Assembly (NCBI GenBank): GCA_017447865.1
Contig: JAFSMO010000021.1
Coordinates: 1-64,000, forward strand
DNA: 64,000 nucleotides
From: Thermoguttaceae bacterium
GTDB lineage: Bacteria > Planctomycetota > Planctomycetia > Pirellulales > Thermoguttaceae
Direction: 5' to 3'
Below are positions 35,827 through 45,057 of this stretch, piece after piece. The first letter of the stretch is position 1. Every line of letters begins with the position of its first letter. The notes beneath the pieces are model-generated. The model saw only the letters and a list, made by a program, of their open reading frames with translations. It ran no database searches and was not told the origin of the DNA. A program made the position numbers and the translations under genes.

Positions 35827-36741
35827 CTAAAAATGCGCGATCCCCGCATTGGGGCAGGCGGTCTGCCGGTTCGGTGTCAGATCCGTGGAGATCTTGCCCG
35901 TGACGAGCAGAAGCAGGTCGCCCGAAACGCTCTGGATGAACGGGTCGTCCCACTGCCGCGGGCCGTGGCCGAACGCGGAGTAGGCGGAAATGCCCTTTTC
36001 CTCTTTTCGCGCCCAAACGACCGGGAACGGCGGGCGGTTGTAGCAGTCGCCCCTCATCCCCTGCGTGTTGAGCGTCAAATAAACGTGCAGGTCCGGGTTG
36101 AGGTTTTTCAGGCAGTACCACTCCTCGAAACACCGGTACGACTTCCCCGGCACGGCCTTCAAACTCGGCAGTTCTACCGGGTCGGCGAAAAGGACCTCCG
36201 CCTCCTGCTGCGGGCCGTGGATGATGAACTGCCCGCCGACCAGTCGGGTGAAAGGCGTCCGGACGCTTTCCGGGTCGTTCCTGTACGTTTCCTCCGTCGG
36301 TTTGCTGACGTACTGCGTCCCGTTGCAGCGCCACGAGTCGGTCGTCGGGTGCAGCGACAAAAGCCCCACGCCGGCGCGGACGGCCTCAACCAGTTTTTCC
36401 TGCGTCCCGGCCGGCACGGGATTGCCCGGGCAGTGAGGATTGCGGACGTACAGGTCGCCGCTCGTGTACAGAATGATCGCGCTGAACTGCGTCAGGTCCT
36501 CGCCGAAGACGTTTCCGTCCTTGGTGCAAAGGACGTCAAGGCCGTTTTTCTCGCCGAACTCCCGAAAAAACGTCCCGCATTTGCCGGTCTTGCCGTCGTA
36601 GTCCCGGGTCGGGTCGTGGATGTAGCCGGAACTGTAGTCGTAGTACAGGACTTTCTTTCTGCCCTCCTGCGCCAGCAGTGGAGCGCCAAACGCCAGCGCG
36701 CTGGAAAGGGCCGTCCACTTCAAAAGATCTCGCCTTTTCAT
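35827..36741 (-). CDS. ThuA-domain protein with Tat-like leader
   Basis: A 304-residue protein read from MKRRDLLKWTALSSALAFGAPLLAQ (Tat-like leader with RR). The mature part is a ThuA (class I glutamine amidotransferase-like) fold: YYDYSSGYIHDPTRDY, FSAIILYTSGDLY, GVGLLSLHPTTDSW and AYSAFGHGPRQWDD. ThuA proteins are named for trehalose utilisation and abound in Planctomycetota beside sugar-degrading genes; catalytic activity is unproven. It is the last gene of the minus-strand pectin cluster, 59 bases after the GH51 gene. Confidence 0.85.
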   Translation of the reverse strand: MKRRDLLKWTALSSALAFGAPLLAQEGRKKVLYYDYSSGYIHDPTRDYDGKTGKCGTFFREFGEKNGLDVLCTKDGNVFGEDLTQFSAIILYTSGDLYVRNPHCPGNPVPAGTQEKLVEAVRAGVGLLSLHPTTDSWRCNGTQYVSKPTEETYRNDPESVRTPFTRLVGGQFIIHGPQQEAEVLFADPVELPSLKAVPGKSYRCFEEWYCLKNLNPDLHVYLTLNTQGMRGDCYNRPPFPVVWARKEEKGISAYSAFGHGPRQWDDPFIQSVSGDLLLLVTGKISTDLTPNRQTACPNAGIAHF

Positions 36742-36800
36742 ATTTCTCAAAATTAAACTCCTTTCCTCAAATCGCCGAGGCAATTCTGAACCGTATTTCT

Positions 36801-39314
36801 TCACTCTGAAACTCCCGCGCCGGATCCGGACGGTTTAAGCCTGAGGTTGGTCAGGGAGTTTGCCGGCGCTTTGTACGTGAATGTCGTGCCGGAAGCCCGG
36901 AACGCTGAGGTCTTCGGAGCGACCTTTTCCGGCTCGTCGAGGGAGTTGCGGTCCGTGGCCTTTTCGGAGGTCAAAACCGTTTCTTCGACCGTGAATTCCG
37001 TCTTGCCGGCCCAGTTTTTCAGCTCGATTTGGACGTCGGCCGGGGCGGCGTTCCGGTTGACGAAGCGCACGAGCAGATCGCCGGTTTGCGTGTCGCGATG
37101 GGCGAGGGCGAAGAGTTTGGACGCTTGGTCCGCACTGCCGAGCGGCTTCCAGAAACCGTTCCCGCCCGCCGCCGGGGCGCTTTCCAGGAAGAGCTTGCCG
37201 TTTTCGAAAGCCGCGAGCGAATTCCGGCCGACGCGGATCTCGTAATCGTACCAGACGCCGGTCTCGTAAGGGCGAAACTCCGCGGTCTTCACGTCGAGGA
37301 AAAACCGTTCTCCGTTGACCCGCTGGATCACCGCGTCTTTCGTGTTTTCAAAGCCGGCGCGGTTGATCCAGGTGTAATTCTGGCCGTCGTAGTAGTTCAG
37401 CCCGATGAGCAGCCCCTCGGAGCCGCCGAGCTTGCGCGCCCGGAACCGGAACGTGTACTCGCCGGCGAGCTGCAGGCCCGGGACTACGACGATGTTCGGG
37501 GCCGGGAGTTCCTGTGCAAGCGGCGCGAAAAGGGCCTTTTCCTCGTTCGGGGTGAGGCGGAATTCCTTCCCGCCGGCGTCCGTGACGGTCAGGTCCCTGA
37601 CCTCGGCCTGCGTGTTCCACGTCGCGAAAAGGAGCGTCGCCGCGGGGGTTCCGTCCTTGGACTGAGTGACCGAAACGGCCGTCGGAAGCACGCGGTCGCC
37701 TTTCTGGGTCGCGAACATTTGCTGGACGTAGTAGATCGGCTGGCAGAACGTCCGGCGATTGTCGAACCCGATCATCTGGACGGACCAGGACGGGTCGCAG
37801 ACGTTATGGAACCGCGGGGCGTACGACGTCATGGTGATCAGGTCGGCGCGGCGTTCCATCCCGAGCATCATGGCGGCTTCGCCCAGCGCGTCGTTCAGGT
37901 TCCCATTATGGACTTTCTGGGAGACGCCGAACTCGCCGATGTAAACCTGACGCTTGCCGCGCGTTTCGGAATCGTACCGGTCGGGAAGGACCGCCAGTTT
38001 TCCGGGCGTGGAGTAGAAATGGTCGTCCCGAATGTCCACGTCGGCGTCCGGGATCTCGATGCACGAAACGTAAATCAGATCCGGGTATTTCGCCTTGAGG
38101 GCCGCGTGGAACGCCTTGTAGCGGGGGATGTACGCCTTGCTCCAGTTTTCGTTCCCGATCTCGACGTACCGCAGATTGAACGGCTCGGGATGCCCCGCCG
38201 CGGCGCGCATCGCTCCGTACGGGCTCGTGACCGGGCCAAGGGCGTATTCGATCGCGTTGAGAGCGTCGTCGATGAAGGGCTGAAGGACCTCGACGGGCGC
38301 CATCCCGCCGTCGCGGAACTCGCACGCCATGCCGCAGCTGACGACGAGCATCGCCTCAGCGTTGAGGTCCTCGCAGAACTGCAAATACTCATGCAGGCCC
38401 AGGCCCTGGTTGGAGCGGTACCCCCAGAGGCTCCAGCGCGACGGGCGGGTCTCGGTCGGCCCCAGAGTCGTCGTCGGCTGGTAGCGGTTGGCGATCGTGC
38501 ACCCTTCCACGACGCACCCGCCCGGGAACCGGACGAAACCGGGGTCAAGGGCGCGGAATCGCTCGACCAGGTCCCTCCTCAAGCCGTTGGGGCGGTCGTT
38601 GAACGTCGGCGGGAAGAGCGAGACTTCATCGAGGTAAACCTTCCCCGGCTTCGTGAAAACCAGTTCGAGCCGCGCGTCGGCCGTCGCCGGACCGGTGAAA
38701 ACGGCTTCGTACTTCGTCCACGCGGCCGATGCGACTTCAATCGTCGTTTCGCCCAAAACGGCATTTTCCGGCCCGACCAGCCGCACCCCAACGGCCGTTT
38801 TTTCCGGCGCGCGGGCGAAAACCGAGAATCGGTACTGCTCGCCTTTGTTGATCGGGATCCCCCAGAACCCGTCGTTGGAGAGGACCGCCTCGCCGTTGGG
38901 GAATGCCGTCCCGACGGTCACGCAGGCATACGACGGATTGTTTTTATGGATCGGGTTTTCCGTTTCGAGCGTCAGGTACGCCTCCACATCGCGGGCGGAA
39001 AACTCCCAGCCGGGAAATTTCTCTTCGGAACTGAACTCCACGCCCCACCCCTTGTTCGGGCCGACGGCTTTACCACCGCGCATGACGGTTCCTTCCGGGA
39101 GGCGGTAGTCCTCGAAACTGCGGTTTTCGATCTGCTCGGCATACAGCCCGCCGTCGCCTGAGTGGTTGATCTCCTCGAAGAAGAGCCCGAACATGCCGGG
39201 ATTGAGCGGAACGCCCTCCGCGCCGGAGTCGATGGTGACGCTGGCCGTCTGACCGAACGTCACACAAACGGCGAAAGCCCAGAGGAGCATGCAGTATAGG
39301 ACCGTTTTTTTCAT
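36801..39314 (-). CDS. Alpha-L-arabinofuranosidase, GH51
   Basis: An 837-residue secreted enzyme read from MKKTVLYCMLLWAF (AAGGAAA upstream; signal peptide to TFGQ). After FGLFFEEINHSGDGG and an inserted carbohydrate-binding-like beta-sandwich (about residues 80-240), the TIM barrel has the acid/base Glu in VEIGNENW near residue 387 and the nucleophile Glu in IGEFGVS near residue 459. A C-terminal beta-sandwich with a further binding-like domain (EYTFRFRARKLGGSEGLLIG) follows. It should cut alpha-L-arabinofuranose side chains from arabinan or arabinoxylan. It differs clearly from the second GH51 of the locus in domain layout, so the two probably have different linkage preferences. Confidence 0.92.
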   Translation of the reverse strand: MKKTVLYCMLLWAFAVCVTFGQTASVTIDSGAEGVPLNPGMFGLFFEEINHSGDGGLYAEQIENRSFEDYRLPEGTVMRGGKAVGPNKGWGVEFSSEEKFPGWEFSARDVEAYLTLETENPIHKNNPSYACVTVGTAFPNGEAVLSNDGFWGIPINKGEQYRFSVFARAPEKTAVGVRLVGPENAVLGETTIEVASAAWTKYEAVFTGPATADARLELVFTKPGKVYLDEVSLFPPTFNDRPNGLRRDLVERFRALDPGFVRFPGGCVVEGCTIANRYQPTTTLGPTETRPSRWSLWGYRSNQGLGLHEYLQFCEDLNAEAMLVVSCGMACEFRDGGMAPVEVLQPFIDDALNAIEYALGPVTSPYGAMRAAAGHPEPFNLRYVEIGNENWSKAYIPRYKAFHAALKAKYPDLIYVSCIEIPDADVDIRDDHFYSTPGKLAVLPDRYDSETRGKRQVYIGEFGVSQKVHNGNLNDALGEAAMMLGMERRADLITMTSYAPRFHNVCDPSWSVQMIGFDNRRTFCQPIYYVQQMFATQKGDRVLPTAVSVTQSKDGTPAATLLFATWNTQAEVRDLTVTDAGGKEFRLTPNEEKALFAPLAQELPAPNIVVVPGLQLAGEYTFRFRARKLGGSEGLLIGLNYYDGQNYTWINRAGFENTKDAVIQRVNGERFFLDVKTAEFRPYETGVWYDYEIRVGRNSLAAFENGKLFLESAPAAGGNGFWKPLGSADQASKLFALAHRDTQTGDLLVRFVNRNAAPADVQIELKNWAGKTEFTVEETVLTSEKATDRNSLDEPEKVAPKTSAFRASGTTFTYKAPANSLTNLRLKPSGSGAGVSE

Positions 39315-39380
39315 GAATCGTTTCCTTAAAATCTTGTAGGATCGGGAAGATGGTGTTTCTATGCAAAAAGACGACGCCAG

Positions 39381-39598
39381 AAGTGCCGTTCTTTGGAGTG
39401 CGGCAATACAGAAGCCGAAGGCTTCCTTTGCCGCTTTCACTTAGCGACCGGGAAACTTGGCGGCGAAAAGGAGTTTTCCCGTGGGGAACACCCAGCGCGC
39501 TTCAGCGGCAAAGGCCTCTTCGAGGCCGTATTGCCGCAAGGGAAAGCGGTGAATGTCGCTGGCGCGACTGTATCACCGCACTCCGAAAAGGCCTCATT
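39381..39598. repeat. About 215-base nested palindromic element
   Basis: The ends are inverted repeats (GGAGTGCGGCAAT at 39395-39407; ATCACCGCACTCC inverse near 39572-39584). Inside lie nested stems: GAAGCCGAAGGCTTC, GGCCTCTTCGAGGCC, CTTTGCCGCTTT with AGCGGCAAAGG, and GGGAAACT with AGTTTTCCC. It fills the 279-base gap between the rhamnogalacturonan lyase and the GH51 gene and touches the lyase stop codon. It could be a non-autonomous mobile element or a structured RNA. Confidence 0.6.
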
Positions 39599-42500
39599 CC
39601 AAAGTCGTCACCCCGTGCGCCTTCAGCCAGTACAGGGCGTGTGACGTCTGGCGGTGCTTTTGTGTGAAGTCTTTGCCTGACGCCTTGCCCGTTCCCGAGA
39701 CGGCCTTGACCGGCTCCGCTAACGTTCGGATCAGAAAATCGCGGTAGCGGGGATTGCCGGTGATTTCCGACGCAAACGCCAGCCCTTCCGCGACGAGGAT
39801 CGAGTACCTGCCGGAGTCCGCGTATTTCGGGCAACCGGTCTTGTAACGGAACCCCTGTTTCTCCTCGTTCCAGGCATAGTCCAGCAGCCAGTCGGCGCAG
39901 CGAACGATGACGGTCTTGATCTGCTCCTTGCGTGCCGGGTCTGGCTCCGACTCGTAGTACCGCGCCAGGCCGTGAAGCAGCACGCCGACGGCAAACGCCT
40001 TCCCGCCGCGGTGCTCTTTTTTGTCCGGGCAGTCACATTCCGTCTGGTCCTGACGCAGGTCGAAGCAGCCGGTCTCCGGGTTCTGTTTGCTCTGGATCTT
40101 CTCGAAATAGATCCGGGCCGCGTTGAGATAGTACGGATTGCGGGTAAACCGGTACGCGTAGATGGCGTTGGTCAGCGGCCAGCCCGCCGCGCGTTCGATG
40201 CCGAAATCGAAATTCGGCGTGTACCATTTCGCCTGAGCGAAGCAGGCGGTATTCGCTTTGGAAAGCATTTCCACGTCTCCCGTCAGCACGCCGATGTAGA
40301 AATTCCCCGGCTGAAAATCGTGCCCGCCGCCGTTGTCGGTTTCCGCTCTGAACCAGTGCGGGACCTGACTCGCCTGCCCGGTCAAGCCTTCCAGACGCGG
40401 GTCGTCCGGCTCGAAAAATCCGCCGACGTGCCCGAAGGTGTGCAGATACATGCGTTCTTTGGCGTTCGGATTGACCGGGTATTTCTGGAAATCGACCGTC
40501 ATGTAATGCTGCGCCATTTCGATCCCGCGCTTGAGGATCGCCACGTCGCCGGTTCGGGCGAAGTGCATGGCGCAGGTGTAGGAGAGGTCGTACTCGTTGT
40601 TGCCCCAGTTGTTGACGCGTTCGCCAAACCAGTCTCCAAAGCTCATCCAGCCGTACTCGCCGCGTTCCCGACGCCCTTTTTCGAGGTTCTCGAACGACGT
40701 CCGGAACGCCTGTTCGTAGCCGTCGAACTCGCCCTCTGCGGCCGGGCTGACCGGCGGGAAAACGCCCACCGTGCAATAGTATTCCGGCGCACACGCGGCA
40801 AAAATCGGGTTTTGGAGATGCTCCCGGAGATGCTCGTCCTGCTCCATCCGCTCTTTCGACGCCCCCCAGAATTCGGCGGTGATCTCCATCCCGCGCTTGA
40901 ACCGGTAGCAGCCGTCTTTGAGCCAGAAGTAGTTTTGGATCAGATTGTCGCGCTCGTTTTTCTTCGGATCGTCGCCGTAACCGTCGGGCAGCTGCGGCAA
41001 GACCTCATAAACCAAAGCGGGGCCGTCTTCGGGCGTCTCTCTGACCGAAAAACCTTTCGGCCAGGTTTGCCAGAAGTTTTTAAACAGGAACTCGCCGCAG
41101 GGCAGTTCCAGGTAGCCGTCAAACCGGTCGGTTTCCTGCTTTTGGCCGTTGATCTCGACCGAGGCGTGGTTGAGTTCGTCCTGCAGAATCTGGCAAGAGT
41201 ATTTGTCGCCGTTCAAAACGATCGGATGGGAAACGGACGCGGAACGAATCAGCGTAAACGGTTCATCCAGCCGTTTGTTGCCGATCGTCCAGCGGACTCG
41301 AAACAGATCACCGTCCCGATAGTCGGTGATTTCCTGGCGCCAGACCATTCCCGGCTCCCCCGCGTCTTTGGCGGATTCCCGGGCCTGCTCCACGCTGTCG
41401 GCTTCGATGTAGTTTCCTTCCAGGCGGATGGTAACGCGCACGTCTTTGAGGTCCGCAACCTGCTTGTATTCCTTTTCAGTCGCGTAGAGTTTTCGACCGT
41501 CCGCCAGCACGATTTCCGATTCAAACGGACTGGGACCTTCCTCAACGGAGAAGTCGAAATTCTGGGGTTCAGCCGAATCCCGTTCCGGCAGGATCTCCAG
41601 CGTGTATTTCACCGGCTTTTGCGCGTCCGTATCCGCCCGAAAATCGACGACGAGCCACTGAACCGAACTGTCCTGCCACCGGGCGACCGGGGTAAACTGG
41701 GCTTTGAGCTCTTTGCCCTCCGGATTTTTCAGGCGGATATTCCAAACGGATTCATCGCCGTTCAGTACGCCCCGGGCCAACGGCACGCCGGACGTTACAG
41801 GCCAGTTTTGACGGGCGAAGCCGGTCGGCTCGGAAACGTACAGATCAATTGACGTCTGGACCGTTTTATTCGCTTCGGATGCGTCCCACTCCGGGAGCTG
41901 GACTGTCTTGGAAATCTTCTGGCCGGAACGGTTGACCGGGAGCGTTACGATCGCTTTTTCGTAGTCGTCCCACGGGCAGAGGACCGCGTGATTTCGCAGG
42001 CCGGAATCCGATTCCACGACCGTTTTGACTTCACCGCCTTCCCGTGGGATAAACGTCACTTCAGCCGCAGGCGCCGGGTCGCTGGTCGTCCAGGAGATCT
42101 GCACGTAATCTTCGCGCCCCTCACCCCCGAAATCCGGGTTGAACGGCGAATCGAAGGGGATGTAGAAGTACTGCGGGTCGTCGAACGTTACTTCCTCCGT
42201 GGTCGGGACAAAACGGATGTAGTCGCAGTACGCCCAGCCTTTGTTTTCGGACGCGTAGCGGTCATCGACCCAGAGTTCAAAAACGCCGTCGGAGATCTCG
42301 TAGATCCCGAAATTGTTCTCGCCGGAAATGCCGGACCTTTCCCACGTTTTCCCGCCGTCAAACGAAAGCGCCAGCGGACGGTTCGTGCCGTTCATGAAAA
42401 CCCGGTACCGACCCGAGGGGATGCCGGTGATTTTCGTATGCAGGACCGGCGCGCCGTCTTCCGGCTTTTCCCGGTCCACGTCCGTCGGCAGGGTCGGCGT

Positions 42501-42728
42501 CGTAACCGACGCGCCGTTGGAGCGTTTGTGGATCACGTCGGCTTCTTTCGTCCAAATCTGCCAGTTGGACGCGCCCGACTTATCGAGCTGCATGGCGTCT
42601 TTCGGCTCCGACCAGTCTTCGAATTCATAGACCAGCCCTTCGAGCTGCTCGCGTTTCGTCTGCGCCGACGAGACCGCCGCGGTCCAACAGACAGCAAAAA
42701 ACAGAATCCAGAATATTGTTCGTTTCAT
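39594..42728 (-). CDS. Exo-rhamnogalacturonan lyase-like (PcRGLX/YetA type)
   Basis: A 1044-residue secreted protein (signal peptide MKRTIFWILFFAVCWTAAVSSAQ). Residues about 25-290 are N-terminal beta modules (EFEDWSEP..., a binding-like domain). From WPVTSGVPLARGVLNGDE near residue 305 comes the RIFT-barrel domain of the PcRGLX/YetA family (ARWQDSSVQWLVVDF), then a beta-sandwich, then an alpha/alpha toroid with YGWMSFGDWFGERVNNWGNNEYD and a cluster of His residues (MYLHTFGHVGGFF). In Penicillium PcRGLX this architecture removes disaccharides from the ends of rhamnogalacturonan I. Best reading is a PL26-type lyase. It starts 35 bases after the GH16 gene; stop lies at the edge of a palindromic element. 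Confidence 0.8.
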   Translation of the reverse strand: MKRTIFWILFFAVCWTAAVSSAQTKREQLEGLVYEFEDWSEPKDAMQLDKSGASNWQIWTKEADVIHKRSNGASVTTPTLPTDVDREKPEDGAPVLHTKITGIPSGRYRVFMNGTNRPLALSFDGGKTWERSGISGENNFGIYEISDGVFELWVDDRYASENKGWAYCDYIRFVPTTEEVTFDDPQYFYIPFDSPFNPDFGGEGREDYVQISWTTSDPAPAAEVTFIPREGGEVKTVVESDSGLRNHAVLCPWDDYEKAIVTLPVNRSGQKISKTVQLPEWDASEANKTVQTSIDLYVSEPTGFARQNWPVTSGVPLARGVLNGDESVWNIRLKNPEGKELKAQFTPVARWQDSSVQWLVVDFRADTDAQKPVKYTLEILPERDSAEPQNFDFSVEEGPSPFESEIVLADGRKLYATEKEYKQVADLKDVRVTIRLEGNYIEADSVEQARESAKDAGEPGMVWRQEITDYRDGDLFRVRWTIGNKRLDEPFTLIRSASVSHPIVLNGDKYSCQILQDELNHASVEINGQKQETDRFDGYLELPCGEFLFKNFWQTWPKGFSVRETPEDGPALVYEVLPQLPDGYGDDPKKNERDNLIQNYFWLKDGCYRFKRGMEITAEFWGASKERMEQDEHLREHLQNPIFAACAPEYYCTVGVFPPVSPAAEGEFDGYEQAFRTSFENLEKGRRERGEYGWMSFGDWFGERVNNWGNNEYDLSYTCAMHFARTGDVAILKRGIEMAQHYMTVDFQKYPVNPNAKERMYLHTFGHVGGFFEPDDPRLEGLTGQASQVPHWFRAETDNGGGHDFQPGNFYIGVLTGDVEMLSKANTACFAQAKWYTPNFDFGIERAAGWPLTNAIYAYRFTRNPYYLNAARIYFEKIQSKQNPETGCFDLRQDQTECDCPDKKEHRGGKAFAVGVLLHGLARYYESEPDPARKEQIKTVIVRCADWLLDYAWNEEKQGFRYKTGCPKYADSGRYSILVAEGLAFASEITGNPRYRDFLIRTLAEPVKAVSGTGKASGKDFTQKHRQTSHALYWLKAHGVTTLE

Positions 42729-42763
42729 GGTAGTTTAAGGGGGGGTAAAAGGTAATAAACGCG

Positions 42764-43594
42764 CTACTCGAACTGATAGACGCGGACGTAATCGATCTCA
42801 AACGTTTGCGGGAAAATGGAGTCGTCGATCTCACCGCCCCAGCCGCCGCCCAACGCCAGATTGAGCTTCAGGTGCTGCGGGTAGTCGAACGGCCGGCCGA
42901 CTGCGTTAAACTCGTTCAAATCGACGGTGAAGTACATCTGATCGTCCACGAAAAACCAGATCCGGTCGTGGGTCCACTCGATCGCATAGACGGCCATCCG
43001 GTCCTCCACGTCGGGAAGGCGCACCGAGCCGTGGCTGGAGCAGTACTGACGCCCCTCCTTGCCTTTGCCGTGAATGGTTCCGTGAACCACCGACGGCTCT
43101 TTGCCGATGTACTCCATGATGTCGATCTCCCCGGCATACGGGTACGGCGCGCCGGAACCGATCGTCCAAATCGCCGGCCAGACGCCTTTTCCTTTCGGGA
43201 GCTTTGCGCGGACTTCGATGCGGCCGTACTGCCACTCGTGCAGCCCTTTGGTGTGGACGCTGCCGGAGGTGTATTCGGCCCGGATGCCGTTTTCCTCGTA
43301 CGCCTCCCGGAGCCCGACGATGACCAGCCGGCCGTCCTTCTGGTAAACGTTTTCCGCGCGTTTCTCCGTATAGAACTGCTTCTCGTGGTTGCGCACAAAG
43401 CCGTGCTCGTATTTCCAGTCCGCCGGATTGACCGGGCCGGTCCCGTTGAACTCGTCGTTCCAGACCAGCTTGAGCGTTTTGCCCTCATACGACTTGACCG
43501 TCTGCGGAATGGTCTCTTCGGCAAGCGCGGCAGACCAAACCATCGCGACGGCGATCAAAGAACCAAGAGCGATTTGTAACCAATGTTTTTTCAT
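42764..43594 (-). CDS. GH16 endo-glycosidase
   Basis: A 276-residue secreted protein read from MKKHWLQIALGSLIAVAMVW (GGAGGAAA upstream, inside the end of the previous gene). The catalytic motif GEIDIMEYIG near residue 157 carries the nucleophile and acid/base Glu in ExDxxE spacing. LVWNDEFNG and VYAIEWTHDRIWFFVDD are standard GH16 strands. Family members cut beta-1,3/1,4-glucans, galactans or agar; ExDxxE with one extra residue fits laminarinase-type enzymes. Its ATG overlaps the M14 gene's stop by four bases, so translation is coupled. Confidence 0.92.
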   Translation of the reverse strand: MKKHWLQIALGSLIAVAMVWSAALAEETIPQTVKSYEGKTLKLVWNDEFNGTGPVNPADWKYEHGFVRNHEKQFYTEKRAENVYQKDGRLVIVGLREAYEENGIRAEYTSGSVHTKGLHEWQYGRIEVRAKLPKGKGVWPAIWTIGSGAPYPYAGEIDIMEYIGKEPSVVHGTIHGKGKEGRQYCSSHGSVRLPDVEDRMAVYAIEWTHDRIWFFVDDQMYFTVDLNEFNAVGRPFDYPQHLKLNLALGGGWGGEIDDSIFPQTFEIDYVRVYQFE

Positions 43595-44838
43595 AAATTT
43601 TCCTCCTTCAAAACGTCGGCCCAGGTTTTCATCACGTTCCGGCCCAGCTCGCGACCGGTTTCCGGCGTGAGGATCGCGTGACCGCACAGGGCGTAGCCGA
43701 ATTCCATGCAGAACGAATTGTACGCGTTCGGAAGCCTCCGCGCCCACATCGTCGCGCTGGCCTGATCGCCGTTTCCGGCAAACGTTTTCTCCTGATTGTA
43801 ACCGACGCCGCCCGGAATGTCCCACCGGGACTCATATTTCAGCGTGCCGTCCTTCTGATTTTCGGCCAGTTTTTCGCGGAAACGGTTCCAGCGGGCGTTC
43901 ATGGGTTCCCCTTCCGGCCCGAGGGAGTAATAGAATTCGTGCTCGTTCCCGCGGATCCAGGGGGAGTGAAGGTCCATGAAAACGACCTGCGAGCCGACGG
44001 ACTCTTTCATGACCAGCGCCTTGAACGCCTTCACGGTCGGGTAAATGTCCTGAACGTAGTCGCGATTGTGGTCGTGCGGGCGGCGGTTTTTGCCCTGATC
44101 GCCGTCCTCCACGCCGTCTTTATCCATGAACGGAATGAAGACGATCTCCACGTTTTGCCGAAGCCATTGAGCCTCGGGGGCGTCGGAGAGGCAGAACGCG
44201 ACCATCCCTTCCATGACCGGGTTGGCCGAGGCCTCACAGGCGTGGTGGCGGGCCGTGAATGCGATGTAAAACCGGGGTTTTCCCTCCCCGAGGTACGGAA
44301 GGCGGAAGAGTTCCACGTCGCGTTTTCCCGAGCGTGAACGGCAGAGCGTTTCAAAACGGACGTCCTCCCACGAGCGGTACGGCTTGACGAATTCCTCCCA
44401 GTTCGACTGCGTGTACGGCGTGCAGAACGCGAAACGGACGTCCGAGTCGCCGGGGCCGAACGTCCACGTGAACTCGTGCGCGTCGTTGGGAAATTCTTTC
44501 CCCGAGGCCAAAAAATCCTTTTCGCCGAGAAAATGCCAGGTTTTCCCGCCGTCCGTGCTCACGTTCGGGCCGAGTGCGCCGAAACTGATGGAACTGACCG
44601 GGAACTGGAACGTCACGGTGCGGTTTTCCGCTCCGGAGACCCGGAAATTGAAATAAAACCATCCCCCCTGCGTGTCGCGCAGATCGGGCCGGACACGGAC
44701 CACGTTCGCCGCCTGGTCGATGGCCTCGACCTGGACGTTCCCCCCGGGAAAATCCGCATCGACGCGGATCTCCGCCCGAGCCGGGAGAGTGGAAAGAATT
44801 GCGAGGAGTAAAAACAGAAAAGTCTTTTTCATTTTCAC
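43591..44838 (-). CDS. Secreted M14 zinc carboxypeptidase-like protein
   Basis: A 415-residue protein with a signal peptide (MKMKKTFLFLLLAILSTLPARA). The N-terminal 160 residues form a beta-sandwich as in cytosolic-carboxypeptidase-like M14 enzymes. Zinc ligands are the His and Glu of RHHACEAS near residue 199 and the His of MDLHSPW near residue 291; the catalytic Glu is in MEFGYA near residue 379. It could trim peptides or act on peptidoglycan or glycoproteins; presence inside a glycan cluster, translationally coupled to GH16, suggests a joint target such as a glycoprotein (inference). Confidence 0.82.
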   Translation of the reverse strand: MKMKKTFLFLLLAILSTLPARAEIRVDADFPGGNVQVEAIDQAANVVRVRPDLRDTQGGWFYFNFRVSGAENRTVTFQFPVSSISFGALGPNVSTDGGKTWHFLGEKDFLASGKEFPNDAHEFTWTFGPGDSDVRFAFCTPYTQSNWEEFVKPYRSWEDVRFETLCRSRSGKRDVELFRLPYLGEGKPRFYIAFTARHHACEASANPVMEGMVAFCLSDAPEAQWLRQNVEIVFIPFMDKDGVEDGDQGKNRRPHDHNRDYVQDIYPTVKAFKALVMKESVGSQVVFMDLHSPWIRGNEHEFYYSLGPEGEPMNARWNRFREKLAENQKDGTLKYESRWDIPGGVGYNQEKTFAGNGDQASATMWARRLPNAYNSFCMEFGYALCGHAILTPETGRELGRNVMKTWADVLKEENL

Positions 44839-44972
44839 GATTCCTGGGAGGGTTTTGCCAGCAGAGCAGCCCGAACGGGCCGATACGATAAAATTATTAT
44901 ACTGGATCTTCCAGAATTTGGTAGGCCCGAGAGGGAAAAAGGTTGGAAAAAACTCAAAATTTTGGGGAAAGA

Positions 44973-44999
44973 GAAAAAGCCGCCCCGGGAGGAGCGGCG
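44973..44999 (-). terminator. Intrinsic terminator after the GH127/146 gene
   Basis: On the minus strand GCCGCTCC pairs with GGGGCGGC around a short loop, followed by TTTTTCTC. It lies 59 bases after the stop of the GH127/146-type gene, in the 219-base gap before the M14 gene, so those two are probably separate transcripts. Confidence 0.7.
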
Positions 45000-45057
45000 T
45001 CTTTCTGAAGCCCGAAAATTCAATGCAAGGAAGGGGGAAAACCCTCCTGCACCTTAG

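Noticed and set aside
37029..39161. 710-codon plus-strand frame opposite GH51
   Set aside because: Antisense shadow; the minus-strand enzyme has catalytic motifs and a signal peptide.
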